Shown here piece after piece: positions 1 through 9,536 of a stretch of 64,000 bases of DNA. Below the pieces are notes generated by a model. It was not told where the DNA came from. It saw only the letters and a list, made by a program, of their open reading frames with translations, and searched no databases. The position numbers and the translations under genes are program-made. This DNA is from Annona cherimola. Taxonomy: Eukaryota > Streptophyta > Magnoliopsida > Magnoliales > Annonaceae. Each line of letters starts with the position of its first letter. Position 1 is the stretch's first letter. Location: NCBI GenBank assembly GCA_030490835.1, contig CM059975.1:49901174-49965173 (forward strand), read 5' to 3'.

Positions 1-400
1 GTGATTGGAGTGTGACTCATCACCTACTTGTGCAAGTGATTGTATATGCCCCCTAGAGCTTTGAATCTAGAAGAGAGCAAGTGGCTCTAGTTGTGTATGC
101 CCCCTAGAGCTTTGAATCTAGAAGAGAGCGGTGACTCTAAGTGTATTCTTGGAATACATAGTGGAACCCAAGTCACAACGGAGTGTGAGCTTGGAAGAGT
201 GGAGTAGGGAAGGTTTGCCCGAACCACTATAAATCTTGTGTTCTACTTATTTTTACTGCTTTATCTTATTTGCTCTCCATTCGCTTAAAAAGGGGATTAA
301 CTTTTTCAAGGGGTTAAGATTTTTAAGTTTACCAAAGAAATTTTAAAGAACCCAATTCACCCCTCCCCTCTTGGGTTTAGCCATCAACTCGGGACCAACA
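1..400 (+). repeat. 5' LTR of Sirevirus 1 (3' part only)
   Basis: This stretch matches 9137-9536 of the 3' LTR base for base as far as I can read, and ends in ACCAACA directly before the primer-binding site. It represents R/U5. It holds two direct copies, 51 bp apart (from 45 and from 96), of a unit beginning TATGCCCCCTAGAGC; Sirevirus 2 also has two, while Sirevirus 3 appears to have one. Confidence 0.93.
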
Positions 401-402
401 AG

Positions 403-414
403 TGGTATCAGAGC
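403..414 (+). other. Primer-binding site, tRNA-iMet type
   Basis: TGGTATCAGAGC lies two bases after the LTR end. This 12-mer complements the 3' end of plant initiator methionine tRNA and primes minus-strand DNA synthesis in Copia elements and many chromoviruses. Confidence 0.93.
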
Positions 415-448
415 AGGTCTTTGATTTTATCAAAGAGATCTTATTGAA

Positions 449-2230
449 ATGGCATCCCAATCTACTTCCGTTCCCGCATTTGCTGAAGGCCAATCCTTTA
501 CAAGGCCACCATTGTTTGATGGGAATAATTTTGGATATTGGAAGCTTCGTATGAAGCAACTCATCATGGCTACCGATATGGACTCTTGGATTGCTATCCA
601 AGATGGAGTAATATTGCCTACCGATGAACGAGCTTCCAAATGGACCGATGAGGAAGTAAGAATAGTGAAGAGCAATGCCAAAGCTATGAACTCCTTATTT
701 TGTGCTCTCACTGCCTCCGAGTATGATAGAGTATCCTCTTGCTTAACCGCCAAAGAGATATGGGATACACTAACCTCTATCTACGAAGGAACTTCTCAAG
801 TCCAAGGGACGAGAAGGAATATTTTGATTGGAGAACTAGAGAACTTTAGAATGCTAGAAACAGAAAATATTTCTGAAATGTTTGCTAGATTCTCTAAGAT
901 TACTAATGCTTTAAAAGGTCTTGGAAAAGCAATATCTGAATCTGAGCAGGTCATGAAGATTTTAAGAGCTCTACCCGAATCATGGACTCCAAAGATCACT
1001 GCAATTGAAGAAGCCAAAGACCTCAACACGCTGAAGCTTGAAAACTTAATTAGCTCACTTATGTCACATGAGCTAATTAAGAAAAGGAATGAAGATCAAC
1101 ACAGGGGCAAAAGAGTAATTGCCTTAAAAGCCGCACAAGATACCGATGATACATCTTCTTCTCAAAATGACGACGAGATTGCTCTACTCACAAAACGATT
1201 CAGAAAATTTGTGAGGAAAGGCAAAAATTTCAGAAGCTTCAAAGAAAGAACTCCCCAAGAGAAGAAGAAAGAATCAACCAAGTGCTACCGATGCGGTGGT
1301 TCGGGACATATGCAAGCCCAATGTCCAACTCCCGAAGAAATCAAGGCAAAAGAACAAAGAAAGGATCGAGGGGACAATAGAAGATTTCAGAAATATAAAG
1401 GAAGAGGCATGTACGTGAATGACGAGGAATCTACAACGAGTAGCTCCTCAACCGACGAAATCGAAGCGGAAGAATGTGCGAGAATTTGCTGTATGGCACA
1501 AATCGAGCAAGGAGAACAAAATACCTCAACAAAATGCACAAGCAATGAAGAGGTAAGTTCCAAATTCTCCCTTCCTAATTCAAGTTATTCTTCCTCTCAT
1601 GAATGCCTCAAATGTGCTGAATTAGATGAGCTACAAATGGCATATGATTCTTTATATGAAGAAATGAAGAAATTAGGAAGCAAGTTTACAATCAAGAAAA
1701 AACAATGTGATGCAGTAATAATTATAAATGGTAAACTTGCAGAAGAAAATGATTTGCTAAAAAAGGAGAACAAATCATTAAATGAATCATTAGCCAAGTT
1801 CTCTAATCCAGGAGAAAGCGTCAAAATGTTTTTGAATATGACCTCCCAAACACATAAAAGAGGTCTTGGGTATCATACATTTGAGCAAGGAGAAAGTAGC
1901 AAATCAAATATGAAATTACTTGAGAAATATCAAACTAAAACTGCATCTATATACAAGCCACAAAAGAAAAATTTTAAGTAGACTAAAAGACCAATGATTG
2001 AACCTTTGTATGCTTGGAGACCTACTCCAAGATTATCTTTGGCTTGTAATTTCTGCAATAAGATGGGTCATAAAACTTACAAATGTAATTTTAAGAAACT
2101 ATATGACCATGGTGCTAAATTAGTTTGGGTTCCAAGAAACACAAGTTTTGGGCTTTCAAAGTTAGATCAACTTAAATTAGATTCTATTACTAACCCAAAT
2201 GGACCCATAAAATGGGTACCAAAAAGATAA
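449..2230 (+). pseudogene. gag: Sirevirus 1 gag (nucleocapsid/capsid), one in-frame stop
   Basis: The reading frame encodes a Copia-type capsid protein of the UBN2 family, which forms the virus-like particle and packages element RNA. A CCHC zinc knuckle, CYRCGGSGHMQAQC, lies near residues 279-292; a coiled-coil-prone, Lys/Glu/Asn-rich stretch follows. A TAG at 1979-1981 interrupts the frame, replacing a Trp codon still present in Sirevirus 2. The same frame continues to a TAA ending at 2230 and holds a second knuckle, CNFCNKMGHKTYKC. Two zinc knuckles and a long C-terminal part fit Sirevirus gag. The start at 449 follows the primer site by about 35 bp. The protein made would lack the second knuckle unless the stop is read through. 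Confidence 0.88.
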
Positions 2231-2288
2231 GATTTATTTTCTTATTTTTCAGACATGTTTTAAGGCAAAGGCAAACAATGAATGGTTC

Positions 2289-5200
2289 ATGGATAGCGGA
2301 TGTTCAAGGCATATGACCGGTGAAAGAAGTTTGTTTCATAAACTTAAGCCGTGTAATGATGGAATGGTTGCCTTTGGCAATAATGAAAAAGGTAAAATTA
2401 AAGGTAAAGAAAATATACATAGTATTTCAAATGCATGCATGGAAGATGTTTTGTTTGTTGAAGGACTCAAACACAATTTAATGAGCATTAGCCAATTATG
2501 TGATAAAGGATACAAAGTTGTGTTTGAATCATCTATATGTAATGTATTTGATGGAGAACATATCATGTTTAGTGGTAAAAGACATGGAACTATTTATCTG
2601 GTTTCACTTGATGAATTAGATGGTCAATGTCTAATGGCTATTGATAACGATCCATGGGTTTGGCACAAGAGGCTTGGACATATAAACATGGGCAACATAA
2701 AAATCCTATGGAAAAAGAGTTTGGTAGAAGGATTACCAAGATTGAAATATGACAAAGACAAGATTTGCAAGGCATGTCAATTATCAAAACAACCCAAGAT
2801 GCCTTTCTCTACCAAAAAGGAAATTTCCACCACTAAGCCACTTGAATTACTACATATGGATCTATACGGGCCATCCGACATTCTAACCATTGGTGGAAAG
2901 AAATATGTATTTGTCATAGTTGATGATTTTTCAAGATTCACATGGATAATTCTCTTAGCTAGTAAAGATGAAACCTTCTCTATGTTTGCAACTTTTGTGA
3001 ATTTGGTGCAAAATGAAAAACAGAGTACTATTGTGACCATAAGAAGCGATCATGGTGGCGAATTCGAAAACAAACGATTCATGGAATTTTGTAATGGGAA
3101 AGGAATTCACCACACATTTTCTGCACCAAGAACTCCACAACAAAATGGAGTAGTTGAAAGGAAAAATAGAACTATACAAGAGATGGCTAGAACTATGCTA
3201 AATGAGAGCAATTTATCCAAGAAATTTTGGGGTGAAGCTGTGAGTACAGCTTGTCATGTTTTGAACCGAGTTACCATTCGAGCAATCTTGAAAAAGACCC
3301 CATATGAACTATGGAAAGGAAGGAAACCAAATATCTCATATTTTCATGCTTTTGGATGTACATGCTATGTTTTAAATAATGGAAAAACCAATTTGGGTAA
3401 ATTAGATACCAAAAGCGATGAGGCTATATTCCTTGGTTATTCTTCAAATAGCAAAGCATATAGAGTATTCAACAAACGAAATCAAGTTGTAGAAGAATCC
3501 ATACATGTTGTATTTGATGAAATTAACCAAAGTCCGAGAAAGGAGGATGAACTAAGTGATGCAGATGAGACAAAAAGCAAAGAACAACCAAAGGAACTCG
3601 AGCTCAAGCCAGAAAATCCAGAGGAGGAAGAGGTAAGTGAAGGTAATGACTCTTACAAACCTCCAACTGATTTAAAGTTCAAAAATGCCCATCCAATTGA
3701 ACAAGTTATTGGAAACATATATGAAGGAGTAAAAACTAGAAGATCAAAACAAAACGTTTATGGCCAATATGCGTTTGTATCGAAAATTGAACCAAATACC
3801 ATTGAACAAGCTCTTAATGATGAACATTGGGTTATTTCAATGCAAGAAGAGCTAAATCAATTCGAAAGAAACAATGTATGACATTTAGTTCCTAGACCAA
3901 ACAATCATATAGTCATTGGTACAAAATGGGTATTTAGGAACAAATTAGACGAAAGCGGTCTTGTAATTAGAAACAAGGCACGATTAGTAGCCAAAGGGTA
4001 CTCCCAAGAAGAAGGAATTGATTTTGAAGAATCATATGCACCCGTGGCTAGATTAGAAGTCATACGTATCTTATTAGCATTCGCTTCACATATGAATTTC
4101 AAATTGTTCCAAATGGATGTGAAGAGTGCATTCTTGAATGGCTATTTGAATGAAGAAGTATATGTTGAACAACCCCCTGGTTTTGAAGATAAGGATCAAT
4201 CAAAATATGTGTATAAATTGACCAAAGCACTATATGGATTAAAACAAGCTCCAAGAGCTTGGTATGAAAGGTTGAACAAATTTTTGATTGATCATGAATT
4301 TCAAAGAGGGAAAGTTGACACTACTTTGTTCATCAAATATAAAAATAGCAATATTTTAATTGTACAAATTTATGTAGATGACATAATCTTCGGTGCTACT
4401 GACGAAAATCTATGCCAAGAATTTTCTAAGATTATGCAGAATGAATTCGAAATGAGCATGATGGGAGAATTAAATTTCTTCCTTGGACTACAAATCAAGC
4501 AACAAAGTGAAGGAATATTTCTGAACCAGTCCAAGTATGTCAAAGAGATGCTCAAGAAATTTGGAATGCAGAATAGCAAAGGAGCAAACACTCCAATGAG
4601 CTCAACAATCAAAATCGACACGGATGAAAATGGTAAAAGTATCGATCAAAAGCTTTATAGGAGCATGATAGGATCTTTGCTTTATTTAACTGCTTCTAGA
4701 CCCGATATCTTATTTAGTGTTTGTATGTGCTTTAGATTTCAAGCAAGTCCCAAAGAATCACATCTACTTGCTGTAAAAAGAATTTTTAAATATTTGATGA
4801 AAACTACAAACCTTGGACTATGGTATCCAAAGGGGTCAACCTTTGATCTAATCGGCTATTCGGATGCAGACTTTGCCGGATATAAAGTAGATAGAAAAAG
4901 TACCAGTGGAACTTGTCAATTTCTTAGACATATGCTAGTTTCATGGCATTCAAGAAAACAAACAAGTGTTGCACTATCTACTGCGGAAGCCGAATACATA
5001 GCCGCCGGTAGTTGTTGTGCCCAATTACTTTAGATGAAACAGCAATTAAAGGATTATGGTATTGATTATGTTGATATTCCTATTAGATGTGATAATACAA
5101 GTGCAATTTGTTTGACTAAAAATCCTGTATTGCATTCTAGAACCAAACATATTGATGTAAGACATCATTTTATTCATGAACATGTTGAAAATCATGATGT

Positions 5201-5315
5201 GTGCTTAGAATATGTGAAAACAGAAGACCAAATTGCTGATATCTTTACCAAACCTCTAGCCAAAGATTCATTTTATAAGATTAGGAATGATATGGGGATG
5301 ATAGAGCTTAACTAA
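2289..5315 (+). pseudogene. pol: Sirevirus 1 pol (protease-integrase-RT-RNase H), two in-frame stops
   Basis: One frame runs through the Copia polyprotein. The aspartic protease begins with DSGCSRHMTG. A GAG-pre-integrase zinc region (HKRLGHI, CKACQLSK) is followed by the integrase core with its Asp-Asp-Glu residues (LLHMDLYGP, RSDHGGEF, NGVVERKNRT). RT shows [12 protein letters not shown] and the catalytic YVDDI near 4372. RNase H shows YSDADFAG and [15 protein letters not shown] at 3879-3881 separates integrase from RT, and a TAG at 5031-5033 cuts RNase H; both replace Trp codons. The TGA also occurs at the same codon in Sirevirus 2. The domains are otherwise well kept, as expected of a young copy, but no full polyprotein can be made without readthrough. 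Confidence 0.92.
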
Positions 5316-5365
5316 GAAAAATACATAAGAAAATTAAATATGAAAATGTCAAGTCGATAAGTCAA

Positions 5366-5498
5366 GTCGACTCCAGGGACGCCAGGTCGACTCCGCTTCA
5401 GAAGCGAAGTCGACTCCGCTAGGGTCGAAGTCGACTCCGCCTCCAGGCGAAGTCGACTCCAGAAGGACCGAAGTCGACTTCGCCTAGGGCAAGTCGAC
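5366..5498 (+). promoter_or_regulatory. Phased GTCGAC palindrome array between pol and ORF3
   Basis: Seven copies of GTCGAC, mostly inside AAGTCGACTCC, start at 5366, 5386, 5409, 5430, 5452, 5473 and 5493. Spacings are 20-23 bp, close to two helical turns, so all sites face the same side of the DNA. The same word fills the LTR U3. The array lies after the pol stop and about 300 bp before the ORF3 start, with a strongly pyrimidine-rich leader between. A role as a protein-binding promoter element for ORF3 is inference. Confidence 0.75.
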
Positions 5499-5519
5499 TC
5501 CGCGCGCGACGTTTCGCAT

Positions 5520-5795
5520 TCGGCCGACTTCTTTTCTTTTTCTTCTCTCCTCTTTTCTTTCTTCCTCATTTTTCCGGCCTCCCTGCTTTCCTCTTTTCCT
5601 CCGGCGATTTCCCTTTCCTCTCCGGGAATCCTCTCCATCTCCGGCAAACCTCCCAACTCTCTCAAACCGTTTCCTCCATCTCAGTTCTATCTCTCTTCCT
5701 CAACTACTCTCTCATTTCTCCTCCAATTCTCAAAAATCTCTCAAGTTCTTTCTAGTCTTCATTTTCCTATTCCAAACTCCAAAACTCCCATCTCA
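5520..5795 (+). promoter_or_regulatory. Pyrimidine-rich leader of ORF3
   Basis: The plus strand is dominated by TTC, CTC and TTTC runs (for example CTTTTCTTTTTCTTCTCTCC), like the Y-patch and leader of many plant promoters. I see no clear TATA box between the palindrome array and the ORF3 start. This suggests that ORF3 has its own transcription start here; that is inference. Confidence 0.45.
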
Positions 5796-7379
5796 ATGGC
5801 CCCGAAGAAAGCCGTCTCCAAACCATCAAAAAAGCCTGTGCCTAGACCTCCCACATCTCACACTGAGGAAGAAGTCCCTAGGAAAGCTAGGACACCTGCA
5901 AAACGGGTTCGAGAAGAACCCTCAACTTCTACGGGTAGAAGGGTTCGGTTCCAAACTTCCACTCACACATCGGAACAAGCTACAAGGACGGAAAGCCAAC
6001 CTCATGCCCAAGCTTCACAGAGCACACAATCCGGAACAAGCAAAAGAGGCACTGCGGCTGGGAAAGCCCAAGTATTGAAGATGCCCACTACATACTTCAA
6101 AACCGAGCTCCAACATAGCCGTTTCTACAAAAAATTCTACGAACGGAAGGTATTCATACCCAAGATTATAGATTTCAATTTCTTGAAAGAATATGGATCC
6201 GACATAGAAGATCTATTGGATTTTCAAGGATGGACCAATTTGCTAAAGGAAGACGAAAGGGTCTATCCAGATCTTACTCGAATGTTTTATTATCTTTGGG
6301 ATGAAGAATATTTTGGAACCTTCGTAAAAGGAGTTGAAATGGATCTTGGAATCGGGATAGTTGCAGGACCAACTGAAGTAATGAGTCATTTAGGACACAT
6401 ACTTGGAGTCCCATACGAGGATGAGCCTATCCCAGAAGACCTCACCATGGATCAAATGTATAATCAGCTCACTCGGAGTAACAAGTACCATCCGGGAATC
6501 AAATTCCTTCGGTACATGGATTTGTCACCCAGACTTCGGGTACTAAGGCTTCTCATTGCCCACTGCATCTACCCAAAGGGCGGTGGAAGAAATCAATTGA
6601 ATCCACAGGAAGCTGGGATATTATGGAAAGTGGCCAACAGGGTCAAAGTAAACATACCCAAATTATTTCTAGAAGCCTTGGCAAGTAGAAAGGACAACCC
6701 ACGAGGAGTTCTTCCCTATGGCACATGGATCACAAAGATTTTGGAATTCTTCAAAGTGGATATTGAAGGCGAGCCTTTCGAAGTGCTCAAATCCACAAAT
6801 GCCATAAATAAAGCACTAATCCAGAGAATGAAGATCAATCTGCTTGAACTAAGGCATGAAGCTACAGAAGAAGAGCGAGCAGACCAAGCACAAGCTGAGG
6901 GGGAGCAACCTCCCGAGGCACCGATTGCTCCAGAAGAGCCACCATCGCCTCAATCCCACGGCTCCTACTCCCCACAAGGATCCGCTGCAAGAGAACGGGT
7001 GCCTCCAACCTCTTCTGAGGAGGTCACCCTAAAGGACTTGAAAGAAGAAATCATAGCCATGAGGGCTGAAATGGGACAACAAGAAAACCGGATGACAAGT
7101 CTTGTCACCGGTGTCCTTAATGCACTTGAAGATATGCATTCCCGACAAGATAGAATCGAGCGGGAAATGCGACATATCCGCTATCATCTTGCCTCAGGCC
7201 ATCATAAAAAGAGACCCATGCCTGAACTCGATCCCTACAAGTCGGGTTCAGTTCATAGAGAGGCAACTCCCGATCATGCTTCTCTTGTTTACTCCTCGGC
7301 CCATCATTGTCCCATCAAACCTATTCTCTATCCCATCTCTCAATTTCAATTTACCAAGTCTTTAGTACTTTTTGAATGA
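5796..7379 (+). CDS. Sirevirus 1 ORF3 (so-called envelope-like protein), intact, 527 aa
   Basis: This is the only uninterrupted gene of the element, placed after pol where Sireviruses carry an extra 'env-like' gene. The N-terminal 90 residues are basic and rich in Pro, Ser and Thr (KKAVSKPSKKPVPR). A conserved alpha-helical core covers roughly residues 95-360 (FYERKVFIPKIIDF, LLDFQGW, PKGGGRNQLNP, LPYGTWITKILE). A Pro/Glu-rich linker and a coiled-coil stretch (LKEEIIAMRAEM, near 410-465) follow. The core resembles the family annotated as putative plant transposon protein (Transposase_32 type); this is from memory, not a search. I see no signal peptide or membrane helix, so a true envelope role is doubtful. 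Its counterpart in Sirevirus 2 keeps the protein while synonymous sites have changed heavily, which argues for selection. Confidence 0.82.
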   Translation: MAPKKAVSKPSKKPVPRPPTSHTEEEVPRKARTPAKRVREEPSTSTGRRVRFQTSTHTSEQATRTESQPHAQASQSTQSGTSKRGTAAGKAQVLKMPTTYFKTELQHSRFYKKFYERKVFIPKIIDFNFLKEYGSDIEDLLDFQGWTNLLKEDERVYPDLTRMFYYLWDEEYFGTFVKGVEMDLGIGIVAGPTEVMSHLGHILGVPYEDEPIPEDLTMDQMYNQLTRSNKYHPGIKFLRYMDLSPRLRVLRLLIAHCIYPKGGGRNQLNPQEAGILWKVANRVKVNIPKLFLEALASRKDNPRGVLPYGTWITKILEFFKVDIEGEPFEVLKSTNAINKALIQRMKINLLELRHEATEEERADQAQAEGEQPPEAPIAPEEPPSPQSHGSYSPQGSAARERVPPTSSEEVTLKDLKEEIIAMRAEMGQQENRMTSLVTGVLNALEDMHSRQDRIEREMRHIRYHLASGHHKKRPMPELDPYKSGSVHREATPDHASLVYSSAHHCPIKPILYPISQFQFTKSLVLFE

Positions 7380-7587
7380 TTGACAAAAAGGGGGAGGAAG
7401 ACAGGTTAGATTTGAGTGTTTTTGGGTTGGGTAGTTTGTATCTAGGATAGTTTCATTTATGCTTCATTGTATTCTGTAATGAAACTTCATATATATATGA
7501 AATGATGTTTGATATGATAATTGGTTTATATAAGATTGATACAGAGTTGAATGAATGATATATTTGATCAATGATTACAATACAACG

Positions 7588-7685
7588 TACTCTTAATGAT
7601 TAATACTTAATATATGGCTTGTAAGATATTCAAGCATACTCTTAATGATTAATACTTAATATATGGCTTGTAAGATATTCAAGCA
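7588..7685 (+). repeat. Tandem duplication, 49 bp unit, in the Sirevirus 1 3' untranslated region
   Basis: A unit starting TACTCTTAATGATTAATACT occurs twice head to tail, at 7588-7636 and 7637-7685, followed by a few bases of a third. It is AT-rich and noncoding, between ORF3 and the polypurine tract, and looks like a recent local duplication. Confidence 0.85.
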
Positions 7686-7824
7686 TACTCTATGCCAAAA
7701 TGATTAAATGTTCTCAAAACTCTAAATTATATGTTCAACGATACCTATATGCTCTGTTTTCTCAAATGAATATGTTTGAAATTTTTGAAAGGTATCAACT
7801 CAAATGAAGTTTTGTCAATCATCA

Positions 7825-7837
7825 AAAAGGGGGAGAT
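7825..7837 (+). other. Polypurine tract of Sirevirus 1
   Basis: AAAAAGGGGGAGAT directly precedes the TGTTGG start of the 3' LTR. This is the expected plus-strand primer position. A similar AAAAAGGGGGAG also follows the ORF3 stop near 7384. Confidence 0.85.
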
Positions 7838-7964
7838 TGTTGGAAACAATGTTCAAAATAATCTAAATTGACCAAAGCCTGAGTTTTGATGATTAACAAG
7901 AACTTATTTGAGTATATAAAGAGTACTAACATGTTTGACAAATGTTTAAGAAAAGTAAAGAGGT

Positions 7965-8750
7965 CAAGTCGATCTCCAAGTCGACTTGGACTTCGACTTG
8001 GGTGAAGTCGATCCCAAGGTCGACTCAAATATCGACTTGAGAATGAATCCCAAAAGGCAACAGGTGAAGTCGCAGGTCAAGTCGACTCCACTTGCGACTT
8101 GGGAAGCCAAGTCGCAGACGAAGTCGACTCCAGCATCGACTTGGAGTATCCAGAGCTGAAAAGTGGAAACGAACATACCGAAGTCGCAAACGAAGTCGAC
8201 TCCAGGTGCGACTTGGGTGAAGTCGCAGGCCAGGTCGACTCCATCCACGACTTGAGATGTTCAAACTTTCAAAGATGCTATTTTCATGATATTCAAGAGG
8301 ATTTATCATTCGAAGTCCAAGGAATCAAGATGAAAAACAAATGAGTCAATTTCAAAGTTAAGAATCATGTTCTACATTCAAATCAAGTCTATCAAGCTCA
8401 AAGCAAATCTTCAAGCTAGCTTCCAAATGGAGTAAAATCCAAGTCATGAAGACCAAGTGAGTCCAAAGCAAAGCAAGGAACATACATATATTATGCAAGA
8501 ACTCAAAGCTTTCAAATGGTTTGCAAGACTCAAGACATTTCAAGAAGATCAAGGCGATTCTGCAATAGACCAAGCCAAGTCGCAACCCAAGTCGACTTCA
8601 GGATCGACTTGAGTTGAAGTCTGAAAGCCAAGTCGACCCAAGTCTCAGACTTGAGTTTCTGAAGAACCCAAGTCGCAGGCCAAGTCGACTCCATGTGCGA
8701 CTTGGAAGCCAAGTCGCAGGCCAAGTCGACTTCATCTTGGACTTGGAGAA
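7965..8750 (+). promoter_or_regulatory. Palindromic repeat cluster in the Sirevirus 1 LTR U3
   Basis: Three blocks (7965-8040, 8066-8250, 8578-8750) are built from GTCGAC, GTCGAT, GTCGCA and CGACTTGG. The perfect palindrome CCAAGTCGACTTGG is at 7976-7989; in the first block cores are 12-15 bp apart. The longer units read AAGTCGCAGNC, AAGTCGACTCC, then CGACTTGG, so they form inverted repeats. The cluster ends just upstream of the TATA box. Family-specific palindrome clusters in U3 are known from Sireviruses in other plants; the words seen here are this family's own. Confidence 0.8.
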
Positions 8751-8828
8751 TAACGGTCAAATTTTTGAACGTTGGAGTTCATTTATTGCACGCCAACCAC
8801 TTCTACAACGTTCATATTTTCCTCAATC

Positions 8829-8836
8829 TATAAAAG
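8829..8836 (+). promoter_or_regulatory. LTR TATA box (Sirevirus 1)
   Basis: TATAAAAG lies about 80 bp after the palindrome cluster, in the position expected for the LTR promoter. Upstream, near 8754-8775, is an imperfect inverted repeat AACGGTC/GAACGTT that is perfect in Sirevirus 2. Confidence 0.7.
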
Positions 8837-9536
8837 GACATTCAAATGAACGTAAGAAAAGACAAGAGACACTACTCAAAAGATCAAAGAAAGAAAAGAA
8901 GTGCAAGAAAGACTTTCAAATACCTTTTCTCCATATTTGAGTGTTTCAAGGGAAGAAAGAGCTTCAAACTGCAAGTTGCTTCAACAATCATCATTCAAGC
9001 TATTTTTGATTTCTTCCTCGAGCTCAAAACTGCCTACACAAATCTGTAAAGTGTAGTTTTTATTCATTTCTTTATTTGGTTGTATAAATCTTGATTTAGC
9101 TTGAGTAGCTAAGATCAAGTGTATGCAAAGTAGGGTGTGATTGGAGTGTGACTCATCACCTACTTGTGCAAGTGATTGTATATGCCCCCTAGAGCTTTGA
9201 ATCTAGAAGAGAGCAAGTGGCTCTAGTTGTGTATGCCCCCTAGAGCTTTGAATCTAGAAGAGAGCGGTGACTCTAAGTGTATTCTTGGAATACATAGTGG
9301 AACCCAAGTCACAACGGAGTGTGAGCTTGGAAGAGTGGAGTAGGGAAGGTTTGCCCGAACCACTATAAATCTTGTGTTCTACTTATTTTTACTGCTTTAT
9401 CTTATTTGCTCTCCATTCGCTTAAAAAGGGGATTAACTTTTTCAAGGGGTTAAGATTTTTAAGTTTACCAAAGAAATTTTAAAGAACCCAATTCACCCCT
9501 CCCCTCTTGGGTTTAGCCATCAACTCGGGACCAACA

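Larger units (their letters stand above)
1..9536 (+). mobile_element. Sirevirus 1: nearly complete Copia (SIRE/Maximus-lineage) LTR retrotransposon
   Basis: The order is partial 5' LTR, iMet primer site, gag, pol (protease, integrase, RT, RNase H), spacer, ORF3, polypurine tract and 3' LTR. Integrase before RT marks Ty1/copia; the long LTR, large gag and extra gene after pol mark the SIRE/Maximus lineage. The 5' end lies outside the window. The 400 bp of 5' LTR in view appear identical to 9137-9536, so insertion was recent. Gag and pol nevertheless carry in-frame stops, so this copy probably moved with proteins supplied by another copy. The 3' flank starts AAAGC; the matching target duplication would be left of the window. 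It interrupts the LTR of element X. Confidence 0.95.
7838..9536 (+). repeat. 3' LTR of Sirevirus 1 (1699 bp)
   Basis: It begins TGTTGG and ends CCAACA, the terminal inverted repeat of this family. The last 400 bp match positions 1-400. U3 is filled with palindromic GTCGAC/CGACTTGG units up to about 8745. A TATA box lies at 8829. The downstream flank is AAAGC. Confidence 0.95.

Noticed and set aside
7965..8750. CRISPR-like array from the regular palindromes in the Sirevirus LTR
   Set aside because: Units are unequal, spacers are not unique fixed-length sequences, and the setting is a plant retrotransposon LTR.
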